Shown one piece after another: positions 33,065 through 43,160 of a DNA stretch of 64,000 nucleotides. Source of the DNA: Gammaproteobacteria bacterium LSUCC0057 (lineage in GTDB: Bacteria > Pseudomonadota > Gammaproteobacteria > Pseudomonadales > Porticoccaceae); the NCBI GenBank assembly GCA_004535795.1, contig SPIA01000001.1:609126-673125 (forward strand), in the 5' to 3' direction. Position 1 is the first letter of the stretch. The number at the start of each line of letters is the position of its first letter. The notes beneath the pieces were generated by a model that saw only the letters and a program-made list of their open reading frames with translations, did no database searches and was not told where the DNA came from. A program made the position numbers and the translations under genes.

Positions 33065-33550
33065 ATGGCATCGTCCACTTCTCGCCCACATTCCACCGCT
33101 CTAAGCGTGCGCGTTGCCGGCGCTGCTGACGCTGCGTTTATTGCCGATTGCAATGTCGCTATGGCTTTTGAAACTGAGGGTAAACAGATTGATGCTGCAC
33201 TGCTTCGCGATGGCGTCACCGGGTTGTTGGCGCGGCCGCAGTTTGGCTTTTATCTGCTCGCCGAACTGCATGGCGAGGCGGTCGGCACACTGATGGTAAC
33301 CTACGAGTGGTCGGATTGGCGCAACGGTCTGTTCTGGTGGATTCAGTCGGTTTATGTGGTCGCTGCGGCTAGGCGCAACGGCGTCTATCGCGCGCTCTAC
33401 GACGAGGTAAAACAGCTGGCGCAACAGAGCTTAGAGCCAGTCTGCGGTTTTCGACTCTATGTCGAGAACGACAACCGCGCGGCGCAGCAGACTTATGCTG
33501 CGCTGGGTATGCAGCGCTGTGACTACCAGATCTATCAGCAGGGCGGTTAA
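33065..33550 (+). CDS. GNAT family N-acetyltransferase
   Basis: A 161-residue acetyltransferase with the GNAT pattern: a central strand (GLFWWIQSVYV), an acetyl-CoA loop (RRNGVYRALY, near residues 99-108) and a C-terminal E-NDNRAAQQTYAALGM segment. Substrate unknown. The ATG at 33065 gives the usual family length; the ribosome site is weak. Its end overlaps the convergent feoB by 4 bases. Confidence 0.85.
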   Translation: MASSTSRPHSTALSVRVAGAADAAFIADCNVAMAFETEGKQIDAALLRDGVTGLLARPQFGFYLLAELHGEAVGTLMVTYEWSDWRNGLFWWIQSVYVVAAARRNGVYRALYDEVKQLAQQSLEPVCGFRLYVENDNRAAQQTYAALGMQRCDYQIYQQGG

Positions 33551-35391
33551 CCGCCGACCAGCGCGGTAAGCTGAAAAGCTAACCACGCTAGCAGATAGGC
33601 GAGTAGCCCATAAGCGACGAACAGTTGAACCGGTAACCGCCAGGAGCCACTCTCGCGACGCAGCACCGCCAGGGTAGAGATGCACTGTAGGGCGATGGCA
33701 AACAATACCAGTAGCGCGATACCTGACCCCAGCGGCAGGCCACTGGTGGCGACGCGATCGGCCAGGCCGACAAATTCATCGCCCTGAGCGGCGATGCCGT
33801 AGAGTGCGCCGAGGGTGCCGACAAACACTTCGCGCGCCAAGAACGAAGTTAAAATGGCCACTCCGTACTGCCAGTCGAGGCCGAGGGGGGCAAATACCGG
33901 CTCAATAAAGTGGCCGAGCTGGCCCAGCCACGAATCGGCCAGTGAGCTGCCGTAGTTGGGGAAGTAGCCGAGCAGCCAGACCACCACCGTGACCATAAAG
34001 ATAATCTGCCCCGCTTTGGTGACAAATTGTGCGCTGCGCTGCCAAGCGCTGCGCAGCAGCGGTCGCCACGACGGCAGTCGGTAGGGCGGCATCTCCAAGA
34101 CAAACGGCAGATCCTGTGCGCTACTGTCGCTGCGGCGCGACACCAACGCTGTGACCAGCAGTGCAGCGACGATCCCAAATAGGTAGATAGCGAACATCGC
34201 CAGCCCCTGCCAGCCGAGCAGCCCGCCAAACAGTGAGTGGGCGGGAATAAACGCTGCGATTAACAGCGCATAGACCGGCAGCCGCGCCGAGCAGGGCATC
34301 AGCGGAATGGCCATATAGGTGAGTCGCCGGCGCAGAGGCGATTCGATGGTGCGGGCGGCGTAAATACCGGGGATAGCACAGGCCACGCCTGAGAGCATCG
34401 GTATGAAACTCTTGCCGGTGAGTCCGAACAGCCGCAGCGGCCGGTGGCAGATCACCGCGGCGCGGGCCAGGTAGCCGCTATCCTCGAGAATGCCGACCAC
34501 CACGGTCAAGACAAAAATTTGCGGCACAAACACCAAAAATGCACCGATGCCACCAAACAGCGCGTCGTGAACAAAATCTTGCGCGACTCCGGCGGGGAAC
34601 AGTGGTGTTACCCGTTCAGCCAACCAGCCGATCGCCCCTTCGACGGCATCCATAACCGGCGCTGCCCAGGTAAAAATTGACTGGAAAAATAGGTACATAA
34701 TGGCAAAAAATAGCGCGCCACCAAACCATGAGTGCAGGAACAGACGGTCGATGCGGGTCTGGCTGACGATCAGCAGATCACCTTTGGGGCCAAACTGCTC
34801 CGCGAGCTGTTGTGCGCGCCAGTGGCCCTGTTCGTCGCCGCCAATGAGACCGCCAACCGCTGGCGTCTGTGGCAGGGGCTGGCCGCTCAACTGCTGGCGG
34901 CAGCTATCGTCGAGCTCAGCGAGGCCGGCACCACTGCGCGCCGATAACGGCACGACCGGGATCGCCAGCGCGCTACTCAAACCGGCGCAGTCGATGGTTA
35001 GCTGGTGGCGCTGCAGCACATCGACCATGTTGGCGGCAATCAGCATCGGCACCTGATGCCGCTGGCAGAGCGCCAGTGCCTGGAGGGCAAAACCGAGCCC
35101 TTTGTCGAGGCGGGTGGCATCGACAATGGCTACCACCAGGTCCAATTCGCCCCGCTCCAGCAGTGCCGTGAAGCCGTTGATCGCCGCCTGTTCTTCGCCC
35201 GACAGAGCGGTCAACGAATAGACGCCTGGGAAGTCGATAAAACGCCAGTCGCTGTGGTGTTGCGACTGACCGCTGGCCATATCGACAGTAATGCCGGGGA
35301 AGTTGGCCACCTTTTGGTTGAGCCCGGTCAGGCGGTTGAACAGCAGGCTCTTGCCGGAGTTGGGGCTGCCAATCAGCGCAATCTGCTTCAT
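33547..35391 (-). CDS. feoB: Ferrous iron transporter FeoB
   Basis: A 614-residue inner-membrane Fe(II) transporter. The N-terminal G-protein domain has GSPNSGKS (8-15) and DFPGVYSL; the rest is hydrophobic with two Gate domains and the cysteine-containing core (SGVACAIPG). It is shorter than E. coli FeoB (773 residues), as in many marine bacteria, mainly at the C-terminus. The ATG at 35391 overlaps the feoA stop (ATGA). No feoC gene is seen. Confidence 0.95.
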   Translation of the reverse strand: MKQIALIGSPNSGKSLLFNRLTGLNQKVANFPGITVDMASGQSQHHSDWRFIDFPGVYSLTALSGEEQAAINGFTALLERGELDLVVAIVDATRLDKGLGFALQALALCQRHQVPMLIAANMVDVLQRHQLTIDCAGLSSALAIPVVPLSARSGAGLAELDDSCRQQLSGQPLPQTPAVGGLIGGDEQGHWRAQQLAEQFGPKGDLLIVSQTRIDRLFLHSWFGGALFFAIMYLFFQSIFTWAAPVMDAVEGAIGWLAERVTPLFPAGVAQDFVHDALFGGIGAFLVFVPQIFVLTVVVGILEDSGYLARAAVICHRPLRLFGLTGKSFIPMLSGVACAIPGIYAARTIESPLRRRLTYMAIPLMPCSARLPVYALLIAAFIPAHSLFGGLLGWQGLAMFAIYLFGIVAALLVTALVSRRSDSSAQDLPFVLEMPPYRLPSWRPLLRSAWQRSAQFVTKAGQIIFMVTVVVWLLGYFPNYGSSLADSWLGQLGHFIEPVFAPLGLDWQYGVAILTSFLAREVFVGTLGALYGIAAQGDEFVGLADRVATSGLPLGSGIALLVLFAIALQCISTLAVLRRESGSWRLPVQLFVAYGLLAYLLAWLAFQLTALVGG

Positions 35392-35621
35392 GGCGTCAAC
35401 TCGCAGAGGATGGCGTCGGCAATCTGTCGGTCGAGCGAGTAGACGCTGTTGTTGATCACGTATTGCCGCGGTGCACCCAGCCCCGGGCGCAGCATGCACT
35501 GCACCGTGGCGCCAACGCTAAAGCCGAGTTCGCTGATGCGCTGCCGGTAGCGGCTGTCGAGCTGCTCGTTGAGTGCCGCAATGGTAGCCGAGCTGCCGGC
35601 GGGGAGTTGCCAAAGGGTCAT
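35388..35621 (-). CDS. feoA: Ferrous iron transport protein FeoA
   Basis: A 77-residue SH3-like protein (ISELGF-x-G-A, then NNSVYSLDRQIADAILCE) that assists FeoB on the cytoplasmic side. It overlaps feoB by 4 bases, so the two are translationally coupled. A Fur-like box lies 77 bases upstream. Confidence 0.9.
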   Translation of the reverse strand: MTLWQLPAGSSATIAALNEQLDSRYRQRISELGFSVGATVQCMLRPGLGAPRQYVINNSVYSLDRQIADAILCELTP

Positions 35622-35697
35622 AGTATCGACTCGTCAATCCGTGTCGTCGCTGACGACATAAAACAGTGCCGCCATTGTAGGGGTAACGGCCGCTTTT

Positions 35698-35716
35698 GTT
35701 AATAAGAATCGTTATC
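35698..35716. promoter_or_regulatory. Fur box
   Basis: The 19-base sequence matches the Fur consensus (GATAATGATAATCATTATC) at 15 of 19 positions. It lies between feoA (-) and the divergent YgiQ gene (+), so iron repression of feoAB is very likely, and of the YgiQ gene possible. Confidence 0.75.
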
Positions 35717-35847
35717 AAATTGATTCCGGGGCAATGATCTGCATCAACTGTGTGGTTATTCAGGCATTGAAAGGGCGTACAATAGTCGCCCATTTGGTAA
35801 ACGCGCCACTGTCACCGCAGTGGAGAGAAATTTTATAGGCACCTGTT

Positions 35848-38070
<2,223 letters not shown>

Positions 38071-38106
38071 CCGGCCGTCTCACCAGCAGAGCAAGGGAGC
38101 AACGCC

Positions 38107-38607
38107 ATGCCAGAGATGACCTTAGTGGGTTGGTTTCACACCGCGCTCGGCGCGCTATCCATCGCCGCCGGCCTCTACTCGCTGGCCCGTCACCGGGTTA
38201 TCCGCGCCAGCAACCGCTCCGGCGCGCTGTTTCTGCTCTGCACGTTGGTGACAGCGCTTTCGGCGCTAACCATTTTCCAAAACGGTGGATTCAATATCGC
38301 CCATCTGCTAGCGGTCATGACGCTGTTGGCGGTGGCGGTCGGTTGGTCTGCAGAGTACCGTCGGCTCGGCGGGCGCTACGCGATTTACCTGCAGGCGATG
38401 AGTTATTCGGCGACTTTTCTTTTTCATATGATCCCGGCAATTACCGACGGGCTGCGCCGGCTACCAATCGGCGATCCGGTCGTCAGCGAGATCAACGACC
38501 CTCTGTTGCTCGGCTTCTATCAGCTGTTTTTGCTCTGCTATCTGCTCGGCGTCGCCCTGCAGTGGCGCTGGCTGAGGCGCACGGCCAGCGTTCAACCGGC
38601 CGGGTAG
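38107..38607 (+). CDS. Small integral membrane protein (DUF2306-like)
   Basis: A 166-residue protein with four or five transmembrane helices and charged loops. GWFHTALGALSIAAG at the start and a His in the FLFHMIPA helix recall DUF2306-type and haem-binding four-helix membrane proteins, but the match is loose. Ribosome site AAGGGAG. Its 3' end overlaps the convergent rsmE by 16 bases. Function unknown. Confidence 0.7.
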   Translation: MPEMTLVGWFHTALGALSIAAGLYSLARHRVIRASNRSGALFLLCTLVTALSALTIFQNGGFNIAHLLAVMTLLAVAVGWSAEYRRLGGRYAIYLQAMSYSATFLFHMIPAITDGLRRLPIGDPVVSEINDPLLLGFYQLFLLCYLLGVALQWRWLRRTASVQPAG

Positions 38608-39308
38608 AGCCGGCTCGCCAGCGCTACTACGGCGGTCTCTACCCGCAATATGCGCGGCCCCATGGTTACCGCGCTAAAGCCTTGTGCAGTGAGCAGCGCC
38701 ACCTCGTAGTCAATAAAGCCTCCCTCCGGTCCCACTACCAAGGTGGCCGGCTTCGCAGCGGCTACCGGGCACGGCTCGCCGCCGCCGGGGTGGGCGAGCA
38801 GCCGCAGGCCGTCACCACTTTGCGCTGCCAAGCGGTCCTCAACGAACGGCTTAAAGAGCGGTTCAAAAGTGACCGTCGGCAGCTGAGTGTCGACCCCTTG
38901 CTCCAGCCCCAGCAATAGCTGTAGGCGGATGTTGTCAGCGCTCAGTTGGGGGCTCTGCCAGTAACTTTTCTCCACCCGCCAGCTGTTGATAAAGGTGATC
39001 TGCTTGATGCCCATTGCGGTGACCGCTTGCAAAAGCCGGTTGACCATCTTGGGGCGCGGCAGGGCGATCACCAACTGCAGAGGCATTGGCGCCGGCGGGC
39101 GCTCGGCAATTGCTGTGTATGTCACGGTATAGCCGGCGCCATCGTCGGCCAGCACCGTCACTTCACCAAACCCGCGGCCAATTACCCCGGCGCGCAGGGT
39201 GGTGCCAGGCACTGCGCGCTGCACCGTGCGCATATGGTTGGCGCGACGGCCGCTGATCACTGCAGTGGCGGCATCGCTCTCGGCGGGTTCTAGTAGCAGT
39301 AAATTCAT
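38592..39308 (-). CDS. rsmE: 16S rRNA m3U1498 methyltransferase
   Basis: A 238-residue SPOUT-class methyltransferase for U1498 of 16S rRNA. It has the N-terminal PUA-like domain and the C-terminal knot with LVVGPEGGF and LGPRILRVETA-type residues (here MGPRILRVETA), both diagnostic. The ATG at 39308 is the usual family start (MNLLLLEP). Confidence 0.95.
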   Translation of the reverse strand: MNLLLLEPAESDAATAVISGRRANHMRTVQRAVPGTTLRAGVIGRGFGEVTVLADDGAGYTVTYTAIAERPPAPMPLQLVIALPRPKMVNRLLQAVTAMGIKQITFINSWRVEKSYWQSPQLSADNIRLQLLLGLEQGVDTQLPTVTFEPLFKPFVEDRLAAQSGDGLRLLAHPGGGEPCPVAAAKPATLVVGPEGGFIDYEVALLTAQGFSAVTMGPRILRVETAVVALASRLYPAG

Positions 39309-39394
39309 AAATAAACGGGTGGACTCAGTTAGCCCAGCGGCGGGCTGTTGGGTATACTGCGGCGGCACTGTGAGCTACCACTGTGGTAACCGCG

Positions 39395-39469
39395 CGCCCC
39401 TTAGTTTAATGGATAAAACGAGGACCTCCTAAGTCTTAGATGCAAGTTCGATTCTTGCAGGGGCGGCCA
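39395..39469 (+). tRNA. tRNA-Arg (anticodon CCT)
   Basis: A full cloverleaf can be folded: acceptor CGCCCCT/AGGGGCG, D stem GTTT/AAAC, anticodon stem AGGAC/GTCTT around C-T-CCT-A-A, T stem GCAAG/CTTGC with loop TTCGATT, and an encoded CCA (39467-39469). It reads AGG codons. A TATACT -10 at 39353-39358 is a likely promoter. No terminator follows; the next start codon is 32 bases away. Confidence 0.95.
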
Positions 39470-39501
39470 ATCAAAATTATTAGCTTATTGGAGAGGGTAT
39501 C

Positions 39502-40317
39502 ATGCGAGATAAAGTCGTTATTATCACTGGCGGTTCGGCCGGCATCGGTGCCGCCGCTGCCCGATATTTTGCCCAGCGCGGCGCCAAATTGGTACTGGTT
39601 GGTCGCCGCCCAGAGCCGCTACAGCAACTCGCCGATGAGCTCGCTGCAGAGACCGAAGTACTGGCACTGGCGCTCGATGTCGCCGATCGCAGTCAGTGGG
39701 CGGCGCTGTTCGAGCAGAGCATGGCGCGCTTTGGACGCATCGATGTGCTGGTGAACAACGCCGGCCTGCACCGCCGCGGCGATGTCGCCAACAACGACTG
39801 TGACGATTTGGTGCAGATGATGGATGTCAACTTGACCGCGCCGATTGCGCTGTCGCGACTGGCCATCCCCTATCTGCGCCAATCCGGTGGCGGTGCCATC
39901 GTCAACGTCGCCTCGCTGGCCGGTTTTACTCCGATCCAAGGAGCGGCTACTTACGCCGCGGGCAAGGCCGGTCTGCGCGCCTTCAGTTACTCGCTGGCCG
40001 ATGAGTTGCGCGACGAAGGTATTCACGTCGGGCTGGTCTGCCCGGGGCCGGTCGACACCGGATTTATCATGAACGAAATCAGTGAAGTCGAGGGGATTGT
40101 CTTTGCCCAGCCGATGAGTAGCGCCGAGCAGGTCGCCGCTATGGTCTATCGGGTTGCCCAAGGCGAGATGGTCGAGGCGGCACTGCCGCGCGTCAGTGCA
40201 CTGCTGGCGACGGTCGGCTACCTGTTCCCGGCGATTCGGCGCAAATTGCGCCCCGCCATGAACCGCAAGGGCGAGCGCAACAAGCAGAAGTATCTCGCCC
40301 GCGCCGCCCAACAGTAA
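39502..40317 (+). CDS. SDR family oxidoreductase
   Basis: A 271-residue classical short-chain dehydrogenase with the cofactor motif TGGSAGIG (9-16), NNAG (85-88) and the catalytic S138, Y151, K155 (YAAGK). R35/R36 after the second strand suggest NADP(H). Substrate unknown. A GGAGAGG site precedes the ATG. It is the first gene after tRNA-Arg and ends 3 bases before the sulfotransferase-like gene, so it shares a transcript with the peptide-modification locus. It may be part of that pathway or simply upstream. Confidence 0.9.
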   Translation: MRDKVVIITGGSAGIGAAAARYFAQRGAKLVLVGRRPEPLQQLADELAAETEVLALALDVADRSQWAALFEQSMARFGRIDVLVNNAGLHRRGDVANNDCDDLVQMMDVNLTAPIALSRLAIPYLRQSGGGAIVNVASLAGFTPIQGAATYAAGKAGLRAFSYSLADELRDEGIHVGLVCPGPVDTGFIMNEISEVEGIVFAQPMSSAEQVAAMVYRVAQGEMVEAALPRVSALLATVGYLFPAIRRKLRPAMNRKGERNKQKYLARAAQQ

Positions 40318-40320
40318 CCT

Positions 40321-40995
40321 ATGCCGCTCTACAAAACCGAAAAAGGCCTGCTCTACTTTGCCCATCTGCCGCTGGCCGGCGGCGCTCTGTTTGACCGCTA
40401 TTTGGCCGCGCGTTTTGGTGCCCCGGCACTGCACCAACCGCGCTACTGCGGCGCTCCAACCAGCGCCGCCTCCAGCCCGGTACAGCACATTGAGCGACAG
40501 CAGTTCGCCAAGTGGTTTCCCGCTAACTTTTTGGATTATCTGCTGGCACTGGTGCGCCACCCAACTCTGCGGCTGGTCGCTGCCTACCAGCTGCGCCAGC
40601 GCCGTACTGGCGATGCAGAGCTGGCCGATTTCTCGAGCTGGTTAGCAGGTTACGCTGAGGCGATTGCCAGCGACAGTGCAAAACTGCCGGGCGATCTGCG
40701 CTGGCAGAGCAGTTTTTTGCCGCCGCACTGTCGGCTGTTTAAATTGGAAGGTGGACTCGAGCCTGTGGCAGATTATCTCGATGAACAGTTTGGCCCAGCC
40801 AGTCGCGAGCTGTTAAAGCTACCGCAGGCGGCTGCCGAGCAGAGCTCGCCGCGCGGTGGTCAACCGAAGGCCGCAAGCGATAGACCCACGCCGCCGGTAG
40901 TTACCGCCAATGACCACCGCATTATCGGCGAAATCTACCAGCGCGATTTTACTCTGCTCAGCTATCCAGTCAGCGCGCCGAGGGTGCTCCACTAA
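40321..40995 (+). CDS. Sulfotransferase-fold protein with degenerate PAPS loop
   Basis: A 224-residue protein with the layout of membrane-type (family 2) sulfotransferases: an N-terminal strand-loop (LLYFAHLPLAGGALFDRYL), a central RHPTLRLVAAY segment (79-89) equivalent to the 3'-phosphate-binding RNPYDRLVSAY, and a later FKLEGGLEPVADYL. In active enzymes the loop reads PKTGGT or PKSGGT; here it is PLAGGA (17-22), so the lysine that contacts the PAPS phosphate is absent. It may therefore bind a peptide or nucleotide without transferring sulfate. One base separates its stop from the ATP-grasp start. Assignment by fold pattern only. Confidence 0.6.
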   Translation: MPLYKTEKGLLYFAHLPLAGGALFDRYLAARFGAPALHQPRYCGAPTSAASSPVQHIERQQFAKWFPANFLDYLLALVRHPTLRLVAAYQLRQRRTGDAELADFSSWLAGYAEAIASDSAKLPGDLRWQSSFLPPHCRLFKLEGGLEPVADYLDEQFGPASRELLKLPQAAAEQSSPRGGQPKAASDRPTPPVVTANDHRIIGEIYQRDFTLLSYPVSAPRVLH

Positions 40996-40996
40996 T

Positions 40997-42832
40997 ATGG
41001 AGCAACCGAACAAGGGCAACACAGCCCCACCACACTACCGGTTTGGCTGCCAACAGCCGGTACAATTTTTAGATCTGCCGCTGCCGGTGTTGTCGTCACC
41101 ACAGAGCCAACTGCTGGTGGCACTGATTCAGCAGCGCTTCCTCACTCAACCGTGGCGCGGTCCGCTCTGCACTCTGGTACCTTTGAGTGGCGAACAAACC
41201 CCCTCAGCCGAGTTGGCTTGGTCGCTGGCACAGCTGGCCGAGGAGCTGCTGCACGGTGCCTATCTGCCCATTATCGAGCGCGGGGTGGTGGTGGCGGTCG
41301 ACACTAAAGCTCGGCGCTGCCAGCTGGCGCTGGCAGATATCGGCCAGGGTAGCGAGTCGCTGCGCAAGGCGTTGCGAGCCGCTATAGCAGCTCTGGAGCC
41401 GTTTATCGCGCTACCACCGCAATCACTGCAAACTGCCGCCGCCAACCACTGGCAGCCGCTCGAACCTCTTATTCAGCAACAGTACCGTTGGTTGATGGGA
41501 AAATTTGTTGAACCGTGCCGCGCCGCTCACCAGCATGCGCTCTCCGAGCGCACTATCATTGCCAGCTATTTGGCCGCCAATATCCCCGTGCGCCAAGTTT
41601 CCGCCGGGGTCTGGCGCGCCGGTTGGGGCGCACGCAGCCAGCTGATCAGTGGCTCGGCGGTGGTTGCCGACAGTTTTGTCGGCGGCCGTCTGGCGCAAGA
41701 TAAGATAGCCTGTGCCACCCGCCTGCGCGGTGCCGGGCTGCCGGCGCCTGACCACTGGTTAGCAACAGACCTGCTCGCCGCCGAAGAGGCTGTGCAGCGG
41801 TTGGGTTGGCCGGTGGTGGTCAAACCCCGCGCCCGCGACCGTCGCGAAGGGGTCACAGTCGGTATTGCCAACCGCGAGCAGCTTGAACAGGCGCTGCAGC
41901 GAGTGTTTGCACTGGGCGACAGCGTGGCGCTGGTTGAGCAGCAGATCGCCGGCACCTGCCACCGGCTCTATGTTCGCGACGGTGAGTTGATGTACGCCGC
42001 CAAGCGTCTGCCGCGCACGGTTAGCGGCGACGGTGTGCGCACGGTCGCCGAGCTAGTGGCACAGGCCAGCCGCGAAAACAGCCGCCTACCGCCATGGCGT
42101 GCGCGCAAACCGCTGCCGCAGGGCGACGATTGCTGCGCTGCCGGTGATGCGGTACCGTCGCTCGGTGAGCGGGTTTTGTTGCGGCCAGAGTCAGACCCGC
42201 GCGAGGAGCAGTATGGTGCCGAGATCGACAATCTCAGCAAAGTGATTCACCCCGACAATGTTCGCCTCGCCTGCGCAGCGGCGGCACTGTTTGGGCTCAG
42301 TTCGGCTGGGATTGACCTGATGAGCGAGGACATTTCGGTGCCGTGGCACCGCAACGGCGCGGCTATCAACGAGGTCAACTACTCACCGAATATGGCGGCA
42401 CCCGGTGGCGCCGCCGCCAGCTACTTGATTGCGCCGTTAAAGGCCGGGTCAATCGGGCGTATCGCCATTTATGGCTTTGCTGGCGCGGTGCTGGCCGCTG
42501 CCGCCAAACGCCGTTGGCAGCAGCTCTGCCAGCGCGGATTGCGCGCTTACTTGGTGAGCGGCGAGCAGACACTAGCGCCCAGTGGCGAGCCGTTGGCAGC
42601 CACCGCGCAGGGGCTGGCGGCGCGCTGTGAGGCACTGCTAAACGATTGTGAGGTAGAGTCTCTGGTGTTTGTCGACACCGGGTCTGCACTATTGGCCAGT
42701 GGCGCGCCGTTTGACGCCATAGATGAGCTGCACCTGGCGGTGCCAGATGGCGCTATCCTGCAGCGTTGGCAGCGGTTGTTGATTTGCAAGCGTATTTACC
42801 AGCACTTGCCAACCCCCGGCGGACTGGATTAG
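40997..42832 (+). CDS. Cyanophycin-synthetase-like ATP-grasp ligase
   Basis: A 611-residue ligase predicted to form an amide or ester bond through an acyl-phosphate. Residues 185-475 are an ATP-grasp domain of the cyanophycin synthetase/GshF type: an N-terminal SAGVWRAGWGARSQ segment, K276 in VVVKPRAR, E314 in VEQQI, and metal ligands E459 and N461 in INEVNYSPNM. The first 185 residues recall the cyanophycin-synthetase N domain. Residues 555-580 (VFVDTGSALLASGAPFD) resemble the C-terminal Mur-ligase strand of that family, but the Mur ATP-binding domain is missing. The ATG at 40997 directly follows the previous stop. The 76-residue repeat peptide encoded next is the probable substrate, hence a RiPP role; other peptide or amino-acid substrates are possible. 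Confidence 0.8.
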   Translation: MEQPNKGNTAPPHYRFGCQQPVQFLDLPLPVLSSPQSQLLVALIQQRFLTQPWRGPLCTLVPLSGEQTPSAELAWSLAQLAEELLHGAYLPIIERGVVVAVDTKARRCQLALADIGQGSESLRKALRAAIAALEPFIALPPQSLQTAAANHWQPLEPLIQQQYRWLMGKFVEPCRAAHQHALSERTIIASYLAANIPVRQVSAGVWRAGWGARSQLISGSAVVADSFVGGRLAQDKIACATRLRGAGLPAPDHWLATDLLAAEEAVQRLGWPVVVKPRARDRREGVTVGIANREQLEQALQRVFALGDSVALVEQQIAGTCHRLYVRDGELMYAAKRLPRTVSGDGVRTVAELVAQASRENSRLPPWRARKPLPQGDDCCAAGDAVPSLGERVLLRPESDPREEQYGAEIDNLSKVIHPDNVRLACAAAALFGLSSAGIDLMSEDISVPWHRNGAAINEVNYSPNMAAPGGAAASYLIAPLKAGSIGRIAIYGFAGAVLAAAAKRRWQQLCQRGLRAYLVSGEQTLAPSGEPLAATAQGLAARCEALLNDCEVESLVFVDTGSALLASGAPFDAIDELHLAVPDGAILQRWQRLLICKRIYQHLPTPGGLD

Positions 42833-42877
42833 ACTTTGTTGCGTAATGCTTTTAGGCAAATCACGACGGAGTTAGTA

Positions 42878-43108
42878 ATGAATAAGAACAATTTGTTTGG
42901 CTATAAATTGAGTCAGGAATCCTCAGCTCAGGCTGCCCTGTCATCGGCACTGGTCTCTGCCAAAATTGGTGGAAAAGGTATACCTAAAACCCCCGAGCTG
43001 GATAAAACCAAGTTGTTCGGCTTCGCTATTTTGCCGAGTAAAGCGCTCGACAAGCCACTTACGGAGAGCGCACTGAGCGCCAAGATCGGCTTGAAAGGGC
43101 CAATTTGA
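42878..43108 (+). CDS. Putative RiPP precursor peptide, two 40-residue repeats
   Basis: A 76-residue cationic peptide (12 Lys) with no match known to me. The ATG at 42878 follows GGAG (42868-42871) by 6 bases; an in-frame TTG at 42836 lacks a ribosome site. The peptide is an imperfect tandem repeat with a period of exactly 40 residues: LFGY (6-9) and LFGF (46-49), then SAKIG-x-KG at 27-34 and 67-74. Between them the sequence is variable and rich in Ser, Ala and Leu. There are no Cys, Trp or His residues. It lies between an ATP-grasp ligase and a HExxH peptide-modification gene and is followed by a strong terminator, the layout of a precursor gene. The conserved blocks could be enzyme-recognition sites or the modified cores. 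Lower GC than its neighbours. Confidence 0.75.
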   Translation: MNKNNLFGYKLSQESSAQAALSSALVSAKIGGKGIPKTPELDKTKLFGFAILPSKALDKPLTESALSAKIGLKGPI

Positions 43109-43125
43109 CTGGTTTATTGAAAACT

Positions 43126-43153
43126 AAGCCCCGGCTTTGGCTGGGGCTTTTTT
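43126..43153 (+). terminator. Intrinsic terminator after the precursor peptide
   Basis: A 10-bp stem (AAGCCCCGGC with GCTGGGGCTT, one G-U pair), a TTTG loop and a run of six T (43148-43153). It sits inside the operon, between the precursor and the HExxH gene, whose ATG comes 7 bases later, so it probably limits expression of that gene. Confidence 0.85.
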
Positions 43154-43160
43154 GTTGTCG

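Noticed and set aside
42836-42877. N-terminal extension of the precursor peptide from a TTG
   Set aside because: No ribosome site ahead of it, while the ATG at 42878 has GGAG at ideal spacing.
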